Shown: positions 29,203 through 37,351 of the stretch, piece by piece | How positions within the stretch are numbered: position 1 is the stretch's first letter | How the letters are laid out: every line of letters begins with the position of its first letter | From: Coprothermobacterota bacterium | Lineage (GTDB): Bacteria > Caldisericota > JANLFM01 | DNA: 53,389 bases | Assembly: GCA_026389455.1 (NCBI GenBank) | Contig: JAPLHV010000067.1 | Coordinates: 1-53,389, forward strand | Reading direction: 5' to 3' | Position numbers and translations under genes: made by a program | Notes under the pieces: model-generated | The model's input: the letters and a program-made list of their open reading frames with translations, nothing else | Told to the model about the DNA's origin: nothing | Database searches by the model: none

Positions 29203-29233
29203 GCATGCCCTCGAGCGAAGCGAAGGATGCATG
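29203..29233. repeat. Palindromic insertion gcatgccctcgagcgaagcgaaggatgcatg inside HIT remnant
   Basis: Adds ACPRAKRRM between LLLPK and HVASLLEV; ends are partially inverted (gcatgccct / aggatgcatg). Confidence 0.6.
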
Positions 29234-29366
29234 TGGCAAGCCTCTTAGAAGTAGAGGACTCAGAATTTCTCAGCGTTTTACTGCTTACAGGGCGCCGGTT
29301 GGCGCAAGAGCGGGGCCTGACCGGACCGAAAGGAAACTGTGTCGGACCTCGCAGGTTTCGCATTAC

Positions 29367-29411
29367 AGGACACCCTACCGGGGGCTGTGATGCTGCCGCA
29401 GGCTGTCTCCA
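29367..29411 (-). repeat. Family A inside HIT remnant (left, inverted)
   Basis: aggacaccctaccgggggctgtgatgctgccgcaggctgtct. Confidence 0.88.
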
Positions 29412-29440
29412 ATTGTGGATCTGGGGCGGGCAGACCATCT

Positions 29441-29466
29441 ATCTAGCCCCCGGCAGGGTGATACTT
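29441..29466 (+). repeat. Family A inside HIT remnant (right)
   Basis: ctagcccccggcagggtgatact. Confidence 0.9.
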
Positions 29467-29542
29467 GAACGTCCATCTCCTAGGGGGACGGATCCTTCCG
29501 TCCCGCCCTGGATAGACTTAGCGACGGAAGGAGGGGTGAGGA

Positions 29543-29722
29543 ATGGCCGAAGTGAAGCGCAGGCCTAACGAGTCTGTAGACGAGTTGGTCAAGCGTTTTA
29601 AGAAGCAGGTCCAAAAAGAGGGGATCATGAAAGAAATCAAACGGCGAGAGTATTTCGTGTCTCCTTCGGTCTTGCGTCGGAAGAAAGCAGCCGCCCGGCG
29701 TAAGAAAGCCTCTACAGAATAG
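29543..29722 (+). CDS. rpsU: 30S ribosomal protein S21 (59 aa; below ORF-track cutoff)
   Basis: MAEVKRRPNESVDELVKRFKKQVQKEGIMKEIKRREYFVSPSVLRRKKAAARRKKASTE read from DNA; preceded by gaggggtgagga. Confidence 0.92.
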   Translation: MAEVKRRPNESVDELVKRFKKQVQKEGIMKEIKRREYFVSPSVLRRKKAAARRKKASTE

Positions 29723-29741
29723 CCCCCAGCAGGGAGTACTT
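29716..29741 (+). repeat. Family A at rpsU stop codon
   Basis: agaatagcccccagcagggagtact. Confidence 0.88.
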
Positions 29742-29746
29742 AAGCG

Positions 29747-31870
29747 ATGAATAAACCCAGGACGGCCTGGGAACTTAGGGGTAGACAAGTCACCCCAGGA
29801 GCGAAGCGCCTCCGCCTCTTTTTGATGGCGGCAGCGCTCTATCTCCTCTTCCTGGCCGTCCTGATCTCTTTCTTGTTCCCCCCCACAGTGGATGTCAGCT
29901 TGGGCAGTGTAGCCGAAGAGGATGTCATCGCCCCGCGAAACGCCATCTATATTGATGGGCAGAAGACGGAGGAACTGCAAACACTGGCGGAACAGTCGGT
30001 GATGCCGGTCTACCAGAAAGATTTCACCCCTGCTCGCCAGAACATGGTCCGCACCCAGATCAACAATTTCTTCAACACCATCGAAGAGGTGGTCATCAAC
30101 GGCGCCCTGACCAACGAGGAGAAGGCCTCCCGCCTATCCTCCGTCCTTCCCCCAGCCTTCACCTCGGAAGTCATCCAAGCGGCCCTGCGAATCGATTCCC
30201 ATCTATGGACCACCCTTCTCTCCTACTCGATGGACATCGCCCAGCAGTTCCTGGCGGCTGGGGTCAAGGAAGAGGATCTTACCCAGCTCTCCTCGAGGAT
30301 CCGCGAGAAAGTCGGCGTACTAGGCTTGCCTGAGGAAGCCAAAGCCGTGATGGTGGCGGCCTGTCAGGCAGCCATTACACCCAACCTGACCCTGGACCGG
30401 GAAGAAACAGAACGGCGTCGCGAGGTAGCGCGGAACTCGGTCGACCCAGTCCGCAGACAAATCGCCAAGGGAGAGATCATCGTCAAGAAAGGGGAGACGG
30501 TGCGGGAGGAACAGCTCCCCATGCTGGAGGCGCTCGGCCTGCAACGGCGCGAGTTCCCTTGGGAGAAACTGGTCGGCACAGTGCTGATCTCTCTCGCCCT
30601 CTTTGCCACCTGGACCGCTTTCAGCTTGTACTTCGGCGCCGACTTCCTCACCGTTCGCCGAATGCTCTTCGTCGCCCTCCTCTTCACCTTGATCGTACTG
30701 GCAGCCCGTTTTCTGCCGCCTCGTTTTATCTACTTGATCCCCATCCCCCTGGCAGCCATCTGCCTCTCCTCTCTCTTCAACCTGCCCTTCGCCGTGGTCT
30801 TCGCCATCTTCTCTTCGCTGGCGGTGGGATTGATCCAAGGCAACGACTTCCTCCTCAGCTTCGCCATGCTATTGGGCGGGGCAGCAGGGGCTTATTCCGT
30901 GCGGCGGGTGGGAAAAACTGGGGATTATCTGGCAGCAGGCTTGACTACCGGGCTGGCCCTGGCTTTCGCCGTGGGCGCCTCCGGGCTTAGCTTGGGAAAA
31001 GGGATGCTGATGCTGGAAGAGATGGGCTGGGCATTCGCCAATGGCCTCCTTTCCGGTGTCTTCGCCATCTTCTTCCTTCTGCTGCCGGCTACCGAGAGCT
31101 TCTTCGACCTGACCTCTCCACTGCATTTGATCGAGTTGGCCAATCCCAACCAACGGCTCTTGCGTCGCCTTTTCCTGGAAGTGCCCGGTACCTACCTGCA
31201 CAGTGTGATGGTGGCCTCGCTTTCTGAGAGCGCTGCCTCGGCGATCGGAGCCAATGTACTGTTGGCGCGTGTCGCCGCCTACTACCACGATGTCGGCAAA
31301 TTGGTCCGGCCTGACTATTTCGCTGAGAACCAAGGGGAGTTCAATGTCCACGAACGAATGACACCGCAGCTCTCTACCACAGTCGTCACAGCTCACACCC
31401 GCGATGGGGCGGATATGGCCCGTGCAGCCGGAGTCCCAGAGCCGGTCGTGGCGATGATCCAGAGCCACCATGGAACCTCACTGGCGAGCTTTTTCTACCG
31501 CCAGGCCCAGCGCAACAGCGAGAAGGAAACGCCCGAGGAATCCTTCCGCTATGACGGTCCCAAACCGCAAAGCAAGGAAGCTTGTATCCTGATGCTGGCC
31601 GATGGGGTAGAGGCCGGGGTACGGTCACTGCGCGAGAAGAGTCCGGAGAAAATCAGCAAAATGGTGGGCGTCATCTTCGCTGACCGGGTCAAAGATGGTC
31701 AATTGGAGCGGAGTGAGCTGAGCTTCCAGGAGCTGGAACGGGTTGAGGAAGTCTTCGTCCGGGTGCTGGTTTCTGCCTACCATCTTCGACCCGAGTACCC
31801 TGAACCGGTCAGCAAGGAAAGGAAAGGGCATGTCGAAGAACACGCTGCAGGACAAGCCCCCGGCAGCTAG
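29747..31870 (+). CDS. pgpH: 7TM HD-domain (PgpH-like) cyclic-di-AMP phosphodiesterase family protein
   Basis: N-term TM, extracellular domain, 7TM, HD motif ARVAAYYHDVGKLVRPDYF; C-term AAGQAPGS* in repeat A. Confidence 0.85.
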   Translation: MNKPRTAWELRGRQVTPGAKRLRLFLMAAALYLLFLAVLISFLFPPTVDVSLGSVAEEDVIAPRNAIYIDGQKTEELQTLAEQSVMPVYQKDFTPARQNMVRTQINNFFNTIEEVVINGALTNEEKASRLSSVLPPAFTSEVIQAALRIDSHLWTTLLSYSMDIAQQFLAAGVKEEDLTQLSSRIREKVGVLGLPEEAKAVMVAACQAAITPNLTLDREETERRREVARNSVDPVRRQIAKGEIIVKKGETVREEQLPMLEALGLQRREFPWEKLVGTVLISLALFATWTAFSLYFGADFLTVRRMLFVALLFTLIVLAARFLPPRFIYLIPIPLAAICLSSLFNLPFAVVFAIFSSLAVGLIQGNDFLLSFAMLLGGAAGAYSVRRVGKTGDYLAAGLTTGLALAFAVGASGLSLGKGMLMLEEMGWAFANGLLSGVFAIFFLLLPATESFFDLTSPLHLIELANPNQRLLRRLFLEVPGTYLHSVMVASLSESAASAIGANVLLARVAAYYHDVGKLVRPDYFAENQGEFNVHERMTPQLSTTVVTAHTRDGADMARAAGVPEPVVAMIQSHHGTSLASFFYRQAQRNSEKETPEESFRYDGPKPQSKEACILMLADGVEAGVRSLREKSPEKISKMVGVIFADRVKDGQLERSELSFQELERVEEVFVRVLVSAYHLRPEYPEPVSKERKGHVEEHAAGQAPGS

Positions 31871-32327
31871 ACAGCCCCCGGCAGGGCGTCCTATCAAACT
31901 TCCGCGGGTAATCTACCTCAACAATCAGCACCCCCGAACTCGCCTGGCGAAAAAACCGCTGATTGACCTAGCCCTAGGCGTATTGGAGGGAGAAGTCCGG
32001 GCCGGCGAACTTTCCATCACCCTGGTAGACGATGAGACCATAGCCCGCTTGAACTCCCTCTACCACCACTGCGAAGGCCCCACGGACGTCCTCTCCTTCC
32101 CCCTCCAAGAAGGAGCGGGCGATCTGTGGGGAGACATCTACATCAGCCTCGATGAAGCTCGCCGTCAAGCCAACGAGTACGGGGGGAACTTAACTCAGGA
32201 AGTGCGTTTGCTGGTGGTGCATGGCATCCTCCACCTCTGTGGTTACGATGATCAGAAAGAACCCGCACGCAGCGCCATGCGCAAGCGCGAGGCTGACTAC
32301 TTGGAATGCAGTTCGTCCTCTTCCTAG
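31830..32327 (+). CDS. ybeY: Endoribonuclease YbeY with repeat-encoded N-terminal extension
   Basis: TDVLSFPL, VVHGILHLCGYDDQ; N-term [14 protein letters not shown] from repeat A. Confidence 0.92.
   Translation: MSKNTLQDKPPAARQPPAGRPIKLPRVIYLNNQHPRTRLAKKPLIDLALGVLEGEVRAGELSITLVDDETIARLNSLYHHCEGPTDVLSFPLQEGAGDLWGDIYISLDEARRQANEYGGNLTQEVRLLVVHGILHLCGYDDQKEPARSAMRKREADYLECSSSSS
31851..31893 (+). repeat. Family A, two units across pgpH stop and ybeY 5' end
   Basis: acaagcccccggcagctagacagcccccggcagggcgtcc. Confidence 0.93.
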
Positions 32328-33505
32328 TGCTTTTAGGTGGTTCGGCTTTCTTCGCAAGCTCGGAGACGGTTGTCTTCTCGCTAGGCAGCCGCCATTTCGC
32401 TGGCGACCCGCGCTTGGCTCGCCTCAGTGAACGCCCAATGCGATTCCTGGCCTTCATCTTGTTGGGCAACAACCTGGTCAATGCAGCCCTCTCTGCCTTG
32501 GCCACCAGCGTCATTCTGTCTCTTTGGGGGGAGAGCGCTCTGGCCCTGGGCGCCGTTCTGCTGACCCTCATCCTGTTGCTCTTCGGCGAAATCCTGCCAA
32601 AGACGGCAGCCGCCTCGGCAAACGTGCGCTTGGCGCCCATCCTGGCTGGACCCCTGGCTTTCCTTTACCGTCTGATCTCCCCCCTCTCCTCTCTCTTCAG
32701 TGTTGCCGCGGATGGTCTCCTCGGTCGTTTTTTCGGCCAAGACAAGGAAGAACGTTCCGCTCTCTCCTCGGCCGAGCTGGCTCAAGCTGCTGCTGAAGGG
32801 ACTGCTCTGGGGCTGCTCAGCCCACGAGAAGAGGAGATCCTGGGCGCCATCCTCACCTTCGGCCAGAAGACGGCCGGAGAGGTGATGACCCCCCGTCCTT
32901 ACATGGTAGCCCTCCCCCTGGAGATTCGCCCGGACGAGGCTGCCGAGGTCTTCCGTCGCCAAGGACTCTCTCGCCTGCCGGTTTTTCACCAAACGCTGGA
33001 CGCCATTGCCGGTGTGCTCTACGCCAAAGACCTGCTGCGGATCTTGGCCTTGGGTGAGGTGAAGAGCGTCGCCCAGTTGCTGCGGCCGATCTTCTCCGTG
33101 CCCGAGGGTATCCGTCTTTTTCGCTTGATGGCTGAACTGCGCTCGCGGCAGACGCATCTCGCTCTGGTGGTGGACGAGTATGGTGGAACAACCGGCTTGA
33201 TCACCCTAGAGGATGTCCTTGAAGAGATCGTCGGCGAGATCTGGGACGAACACGACCCCTTGGTCTTCCACGACCGGCGCCTGCGGGATGGTTCTTGGCT
33301 GGTACGCGCCGATATCGGCCGGGAAGAGATGGCCGAGCTGGGCTTGCAGTTGCCGGATTCTTACGATAACCTGGCCTCCTATCTATTGGAGGTTTCCGGT
33401 CACATCCCCCAAAAAGGAGAGCGTTTCACGTTGGGGGAATGGCATCTATGGGTGGTGAAAGCCACTCCGCAACGTTGCGAACTGGTTCGTGCCCGTCATG
33501 TTTGA
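32306..33505 (+). CDS. CNNM/CorC-HlyC family transmembrane CBS-domain protein (copy 1)
   Basis: DUF21-like TM region, CBS pair, [31 protein letters not shown], CorC_HlyC C-term. Confidence 0.9.
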   Translation: MQFVLFLVLLGGSAFFASSETVVFSLGSRHFAGDPRLARLSERPMRFLAFILLGNNLVNAALSALATSVILSLWGESALALGAVLLTLILLLFGEILPKTAAASANVRLAPILAGPLAFLYRLISPLSSLFSVAADGLLGRFFGQDKEERSALSSAELAQAAAEGTALGLLSPREEEILGAILTFGQKTAGEVMTPRPYMVALPLEIRPDEAAEVFRRQGLSRLPVFHQTLDAIAGVLYAKDLLRILALGEVKSVAQLLRPIFSVPEGIRLFRLMAELRSRQTHLALVVDEYGGTTGLITLEDVLEEIVGEIWDEHDPLVFHDRRLRDGSWLVRADIGREEMAELGLQLPDSYDNLASYLLEVSGHIPQKGERFTLGEWHLWVVKATPQRCELVRARHV

Positions 33506-34718
33506 GTGGCTCCTCTTTCTGCTGTTGCTATTCCTCTCTGCCCTCTTCTCCGCAGCCGAGACATCCTACACCGTACTGGACAAACGACGGCTGCGTGCGT
33601 CCAAGGAAGCGGGGGACCGTCAAGCGGCGATCATTCTATACCTGTGGGAGAAACCGGAGCGCTTCTTCACACCCATGCTGATCGCCAACAGCTTGGCTGC
33701 TACCAGCGCTACTGTTTTACTGACTACCCTCTTGATCCACCGCTTAGGCGCTGCCGGCCCCTGGCTGGCCACCGCTCTGGTCGCTCTCCTTTTATTCTTC
33801 TTTGCTGAGTTGGCGCCGAAAGGAATGGCAGCTCGCTTTCCTCGCCGAGTATCTTCACTCCTTTTTCCAGTCGTACTCTTGGTCTATCTCCTCTTCTGGC
33901 CCTTCAGTTGGATGGTAAACGGGCTAATGGCCGGATTGCGGCGGCTCATTCCATCCCTTCAATACTCCAGCGCTATCCGCAGCCGCCAGGAGATTGAGAC
34001 TTTAGCTGCAGCCTGGGGCGGAGAAGAGGACCAGGCCATGCTTTCACGGACCCTCCGTTTCGCCGCGAAGAGGTTGGGGGAGGTAATGGCGCCTCGTGTC
34101 GCCATGCGCGCCTTCCCGGTAGAAAAACCAGCGCTGGAGATCCTGCGCGAGGCCGGCAGCCTACGCTACTCTCGCTTTCCTCTCTATTTGGGCGATCTGG
34201 ACCGGGTGATCGGTGTGCTGTACTTGAAAGACCTGCTCGGGGTTCCTATGACCTCTCCCATCCCGGCCGGCCAGTTGGCCCGCGAGCCCTTGTTCCTTCC
34301 CGAAAATCTCTCCTTGGCACAAGCCTTGGAAGAGATGCGCCTGCGCCGCACCAGCCTTGCCCTGGTCGTCGATGAGCACGGTGGGACAGCCGGCCTGGTG
34401 ACCATGGAGGATCTGGCAGAAGAGATCGTCGGCGAGATCTGGGACGAACACGACTCTCCCAGTGAGAGAATTCAGGCATGCCCGGATGGAAGCTTGCTGT
34501 TGGCCGGGCAGACGACTTTGACGGAGATATCGGAAAGCCACGGAGTGGTCATCGAGAGTAAAGCCACCACTTTGGGGGGCGCCATCACTGAACGCCTCGG
34601 GCGTTTCCCAGTCCAAGGCGAGGAGATCGATCTCGGCCCCGTGCAAGCCATAATCCTGCTTGCCACCCCTAAGAGCGTGGAGCGCGTTCTGCTGCGTCGA
34701 AAGGAAGTTGATGCGTAG
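33489..34718 (+). CDS. CNNM/CorC-HlyC family transmembrane CBS-domain protein (copy 2)
   Basis: [31 protein letters not shown] and TM N-term. Confidence 0.9.
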   Translation: MPVMFEWLLFLLLLFLSALFSAAETSYTVLDKRRLRASKEAGDRQAAIILYLWEKPERFFTPMLIANSLAATSATVLLTTLLIHRLGAAGPWLATALVALLLFFFAELAPKGMAARFPRRVSSLLFPVVLLVYLLFWPFSWMVNGLMAGLRRLIPSLQYSSAIRSRQEIETLAAAWGGEEDQAMLSRTLRFAAKRLGEVMAPRVAMRAFPVEKPALEILREAGSLRYSRFPLYLGDLDRVIGVLYLKDLLGVPMTSPIPAGQLAREPLFLPENLSLAQALEEMRLRRTSLALVVDEHGGTAGLVTMEDLAEEIVGEIWDEHDSPSERIQACPDGSLLLAGQTTLTEISESHGVVIESKATTLGGAITERLGRFPVQGEEIDLGPVQAIILLATPKSVERVLLRRKEVDA

Positions 34719-34757
34719 GGATTCTCCGTTTGCGAAAAATGACCGGGATCCCCTTAT

Positions 34758-34852
34758 ATAAGTAGTCAAGTAGTTAAGTGGCTAAGTAGTTAAGTGGCTA
34801 AGTAGTTACTAAACTACTAAACCACTGGATCACTAGACCACTGGATCACTAG
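34758..34852. repeat. Family B array
   Basis: aagtagtcaagtagttaagtggctaag...actaaactactaaaccactggatcactag. Confidence 0.9.
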
Positions 34853-34875
34853 ACAGCCCCCGGCAGGGTGTTCTG
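34848..34875 (+). repeat. Family A adjoining B upstream of CNNM copy 3
   Basis: actagacagcccccggcagggtgttctg. Confidence 0.92.
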
Positions 34876-34903
34876 ATATAATCGATGCGAAAGAGGTGAG
34901 CGT

Positions 34904-36172
34904 TTGTTGGATTGGGCCCTCTATGTCGGTCCTCTTTTAATATTGCTATCTCTCGTCAGCCTGGCTAGCTTTTCGGCCGCTGGATCAGCCTTCCTCTCTA
35001 TCTCCAAGAATCGCCTCCGGCGCGAGATGGAAGAGAAGGATAATCCTCGTTTGCGAAGCTTGCTGCTGTGGAGGGAGGATCCCCAGACGATGCTCGCGGT
35101 ACTGGCAGTGGGCGACTACATCTCGATCTTCGCCTATGTTGCCTTGACCCTCTGGTGGATCACTCGGATGAGTCTAGCCCCTGGCTGGGCTTGGCTAACG
35201 ATCGTTCTGGCCTTGATCCTGCTGATTTTGGCAGAAGTCGGGCTTCGCTTAATGGGCGCCAGTCATCCTCTGGCTACACTGTTGCGCTTCTGTAGCTTTT
35301 TAGCAGTTGTCCGTATCCTCTTAGCTCCCCTGGCTAGTCTCTTCCGCATTGCTGCCAAAGGTCTCTTCCGGACTGGTTCGGACCTCGAGGCGGAGGAAGA
35401 GACGGAAGTGAAAGCCCTGGCCGAGATGCGCGAGGAAGTGGAGGATTTGCCGGCCGGCGAGCGGGAGATGATCTCAGCCATCTTCGAGTTTCGCGAGAAA
35501 GAGGTCTCCGAGGTGATGGTCCCCCGCATGGACATCATCGCCCTCGAACAAAGCGCTCCCCTCCAGCAAGCCTTGCGCACAATGGTGGAAAGCGGCCACT
35601 CTCGCCTACCAATCTACCAGGAGCAAGTGGACAATGTCACGGGTGTGCTGTTAGAGAAGGATGCCTTGCGTGCCTCGCTGGAGGACCATCCCGCTCTCTC
35701 TGCCGCGGACCTGGCCCGCCCCCCCTTCTTCGTCCCGGAGAGCAAGCGCATCTCCGAGCTGTTGCCCGAGATGCAGCGAAAGAAGACGCAGATCGCCCTG
35801 GTCGTGGACGAGTACGGTGGCCTGGAGGGATTGGTGACAATGGAAGATCTCTTGGAGGAGATCGTCGGCGAGATCCGCGATGAGCACGACTTAGAGACTG
35901 AGAGGGTTCATACCCTGGCGCCAGGATCCTTCCAGATCTCTGCCGGCCTCTCCCTGCGAGAGTTGGAAGACCTGACTGGGGAAGAGATCCGGTCCGAAGA
36001 CTATGACACGGTCGGAGGGTTTCTCTATGGGCTCTTCCAGCACATCCCAACACCCGACGAGGAAGTGGATTTCCATCGCTTGCATTTCCGGGTGGAGGAA
36101 ACGCGCGGCAACCGCATCCTGAAAATACGGGTTGACCTGCGACCCGAGGAGGAGAAAGGCATTGGCGATTGA
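34904..36172 (+). CDS. CNNM/CorC-HlyC family transmembrane CBS-domain protein (copy 3)
   Basis: [45 protein letters not shown]. Confidence 0.9.
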   Translation: MLDWALYVGPLLILLSLVSLASFSAAGSAFLSISKNRLRREMEEKDNPRLRSLLLWREDPQTMLAVLAVGDYISIFAYVALTLWWITRMSLAPGWAWLTIVLALILLILAEVGLRLMGASHPLATLLRFCSFLAVVRILLAPLASLFRIAAKGLFRTGSDLEAEEETEVKALAEMREEVEDLPAGEREMISAIFEFREKEVSEVMVPRMDIIALEQSAPLQQALRTMVESGHSRLPIYQEQVDNVTGVLLEKDALRASLEDHPALSAADLARPPFFVPESKRISELLPEMQRKKTQIALVVDEYGGLEGLVTMEDLLEEIVGEIRDEHDLETERVHTLAPGSFQISAGLSLRELEDLTGEEIRSEDYDTVGGFLYGLFQHIPTPDEEVDFHRLHFRVEETRGNRILKIRVDLRPEEEKGIGD

Positions 36173-36569
36173 TTGGGAACACCTGCTAGATGAAGCGTGG
36201 CAAGCTCGCGAGCTTGCCTATGTGCCATACTCGCGCTTTCCGGTGGGAGCGGCGCTGCTGGGCAGCTCAGGGAAAGTCTACCGTGGAGCCAATTTGGAGA
36301 ACGCCAGCTACCCCTTGACCATCTGTGCCGAACGGGTGGCTGTCTTCAAGGCGAGGAGCGAGGGGGAGACGCATTTTCTGGCCATCGCAGTCGTAGCGGC
36401 CGCCCAACCCCTGGCTGCCCCCTGTGGCGCCTGCCGCCAGGTGCTCAGCGAATTGGCGCCCGGCATCCCGGTGCTCCTGGCCAACAAACAGGGGGAGCGA
36501 TTGATGACCAGTGTAGAAGAGTTGTTGCCCCTGGCTTTCACTCCGGCCAGCTTGCCCGCGAAGGGCTAG
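36132..36569 (+). CDS. cdd: Cytidine deaminase (start uncertain)
   Basis: YSRFPVGAALLGSSGKVYRGANLENASYPLTICAERVAVFKA; PCGACRQVLSE. Confidence 0.92.
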   Translation: MTCDPRRRKALAIDWEHLLDEAWQARELAYVPYSRFPVGAALLGSSGKVYRGANLENASYPLTICAERVAVFKARSEGETHFLAIAVVAAAQPLAAPCGACRQVLSELAPGIPVLLANKQGERLMTSVEELLPLAFTPASLPAKG

Positions 36570-36580
36570 AAAGGAAACGC

Positions 36581-37339
36581 ATGCGTCGAAAGATCATTGC
36601 CGGCAATTGGAAATGCAACAAAACCCGCGCAGAGGCGATCAGCCTGCTGGAATCCCTCCTGCTCGCCCCACCGCCTCCATCCGGGCGCCAGATGGTTGCT
36701 ATCCCCCCCTTCCCCTACCTGGAAGCGGCCTGTACCCTTACCGCCGGCTCCCATCTGTCGATCGGGGCGCAGAATCTCTGGACATCGGACTGGGGCGCCT
36801 ATACAGGCGAGGTATCGGCGCCGATGCTGGCCTCTCTGGGGGTTCGCTACGTTGTGGTGGGCCACTCCGAGCGCAGGCAGCGCTTTGGCGAGGATGGGCT
36901 CATCTTGAAAGAAAAAGTGGAGCGAGCCTTGGCTTGGGGTTTGACTCCCATCTTTTGTCTGGGCGAGAGACTAGAAGAGCGAGACCGCGGTCAGGCCTTC
37001 GAGGTAGTGGCAGACCAACTGAAGAAAGGCTTGGGCGGCCTCTCCGCGGAGCAGTTACACCACTTGGTGATCGCCTATGAACCTGTTTGGGCGATCGGAA
37101 CCGGCCGTAACGCCACCCCCGAGCAAGCCCAAGAGGTGCATTCCTTGCTGCGCGGTCTCCTCACTGCCGGGTGGGGAGAATCGGTGGCGCAATCTTTGCC
37201 GATCCTCTATGGAGGCAGCGTAAAACCCGATAATGTCGACGCTTTAATGGCTATGCCTGACCTGGACGGGGCGCTGGTGGGAGGAGCCAGCTTGAAAGCG
37301 GACGATTTCCTGCGCATTGCCGGCTACCGGGAAGGATAA
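36581..37339 (+). CDS. tpiA: Triosephosphate isomerase
   Basis: RKIIAGNWKCNKT, VGHSERR, AYEPVWAIGTG, YGGSVKPDN. Confidence 0.96.
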   Translation: MRRKIIAGNWKCNKTRAEAISLLESLLLAPPPPSGRQMVAIPPFPYLEAACTLTAGSHLSIGAQNLWTSDWGAYTGEVSAPMLASLGVRYVVVGHSERRQRFGEDGLILKEKVERALAWGLTPIFCLGERLEERDRGQAFEVVADQLKKGLGGLSAEQLHHLVIAYEPVWAIGTGRNATPEQAQEVHSLLRGLLTAGWGESVAQSLPILYGGSVKPDNVDALMAMPDLDGALVGGASLKADDFLRIAGYREG

Positions 37340-37351
37340 GAAGAGTCGCCA

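Larger units (their letters stand above)
29068..29515 (+). pseudogene. HIT-family hydrolase, degraded by repeat insertions and frameshift
   Basis: MKTDCLFCRIIRGNVAATRVYEDD...HVASLLEVEDSEF; GGQTIYL in one frame, then LNVHLLGGRILPSRPG* in another frame after an A repeat. Confidence 0.75.

Noticed and set aside
36197-36580. Long N-terminal extension of the tpiA ORF
   Set aside because: Overlaps cdd in another frame; TpiA normally starts at RKIIAGNWKCN, so start 36581 is used.
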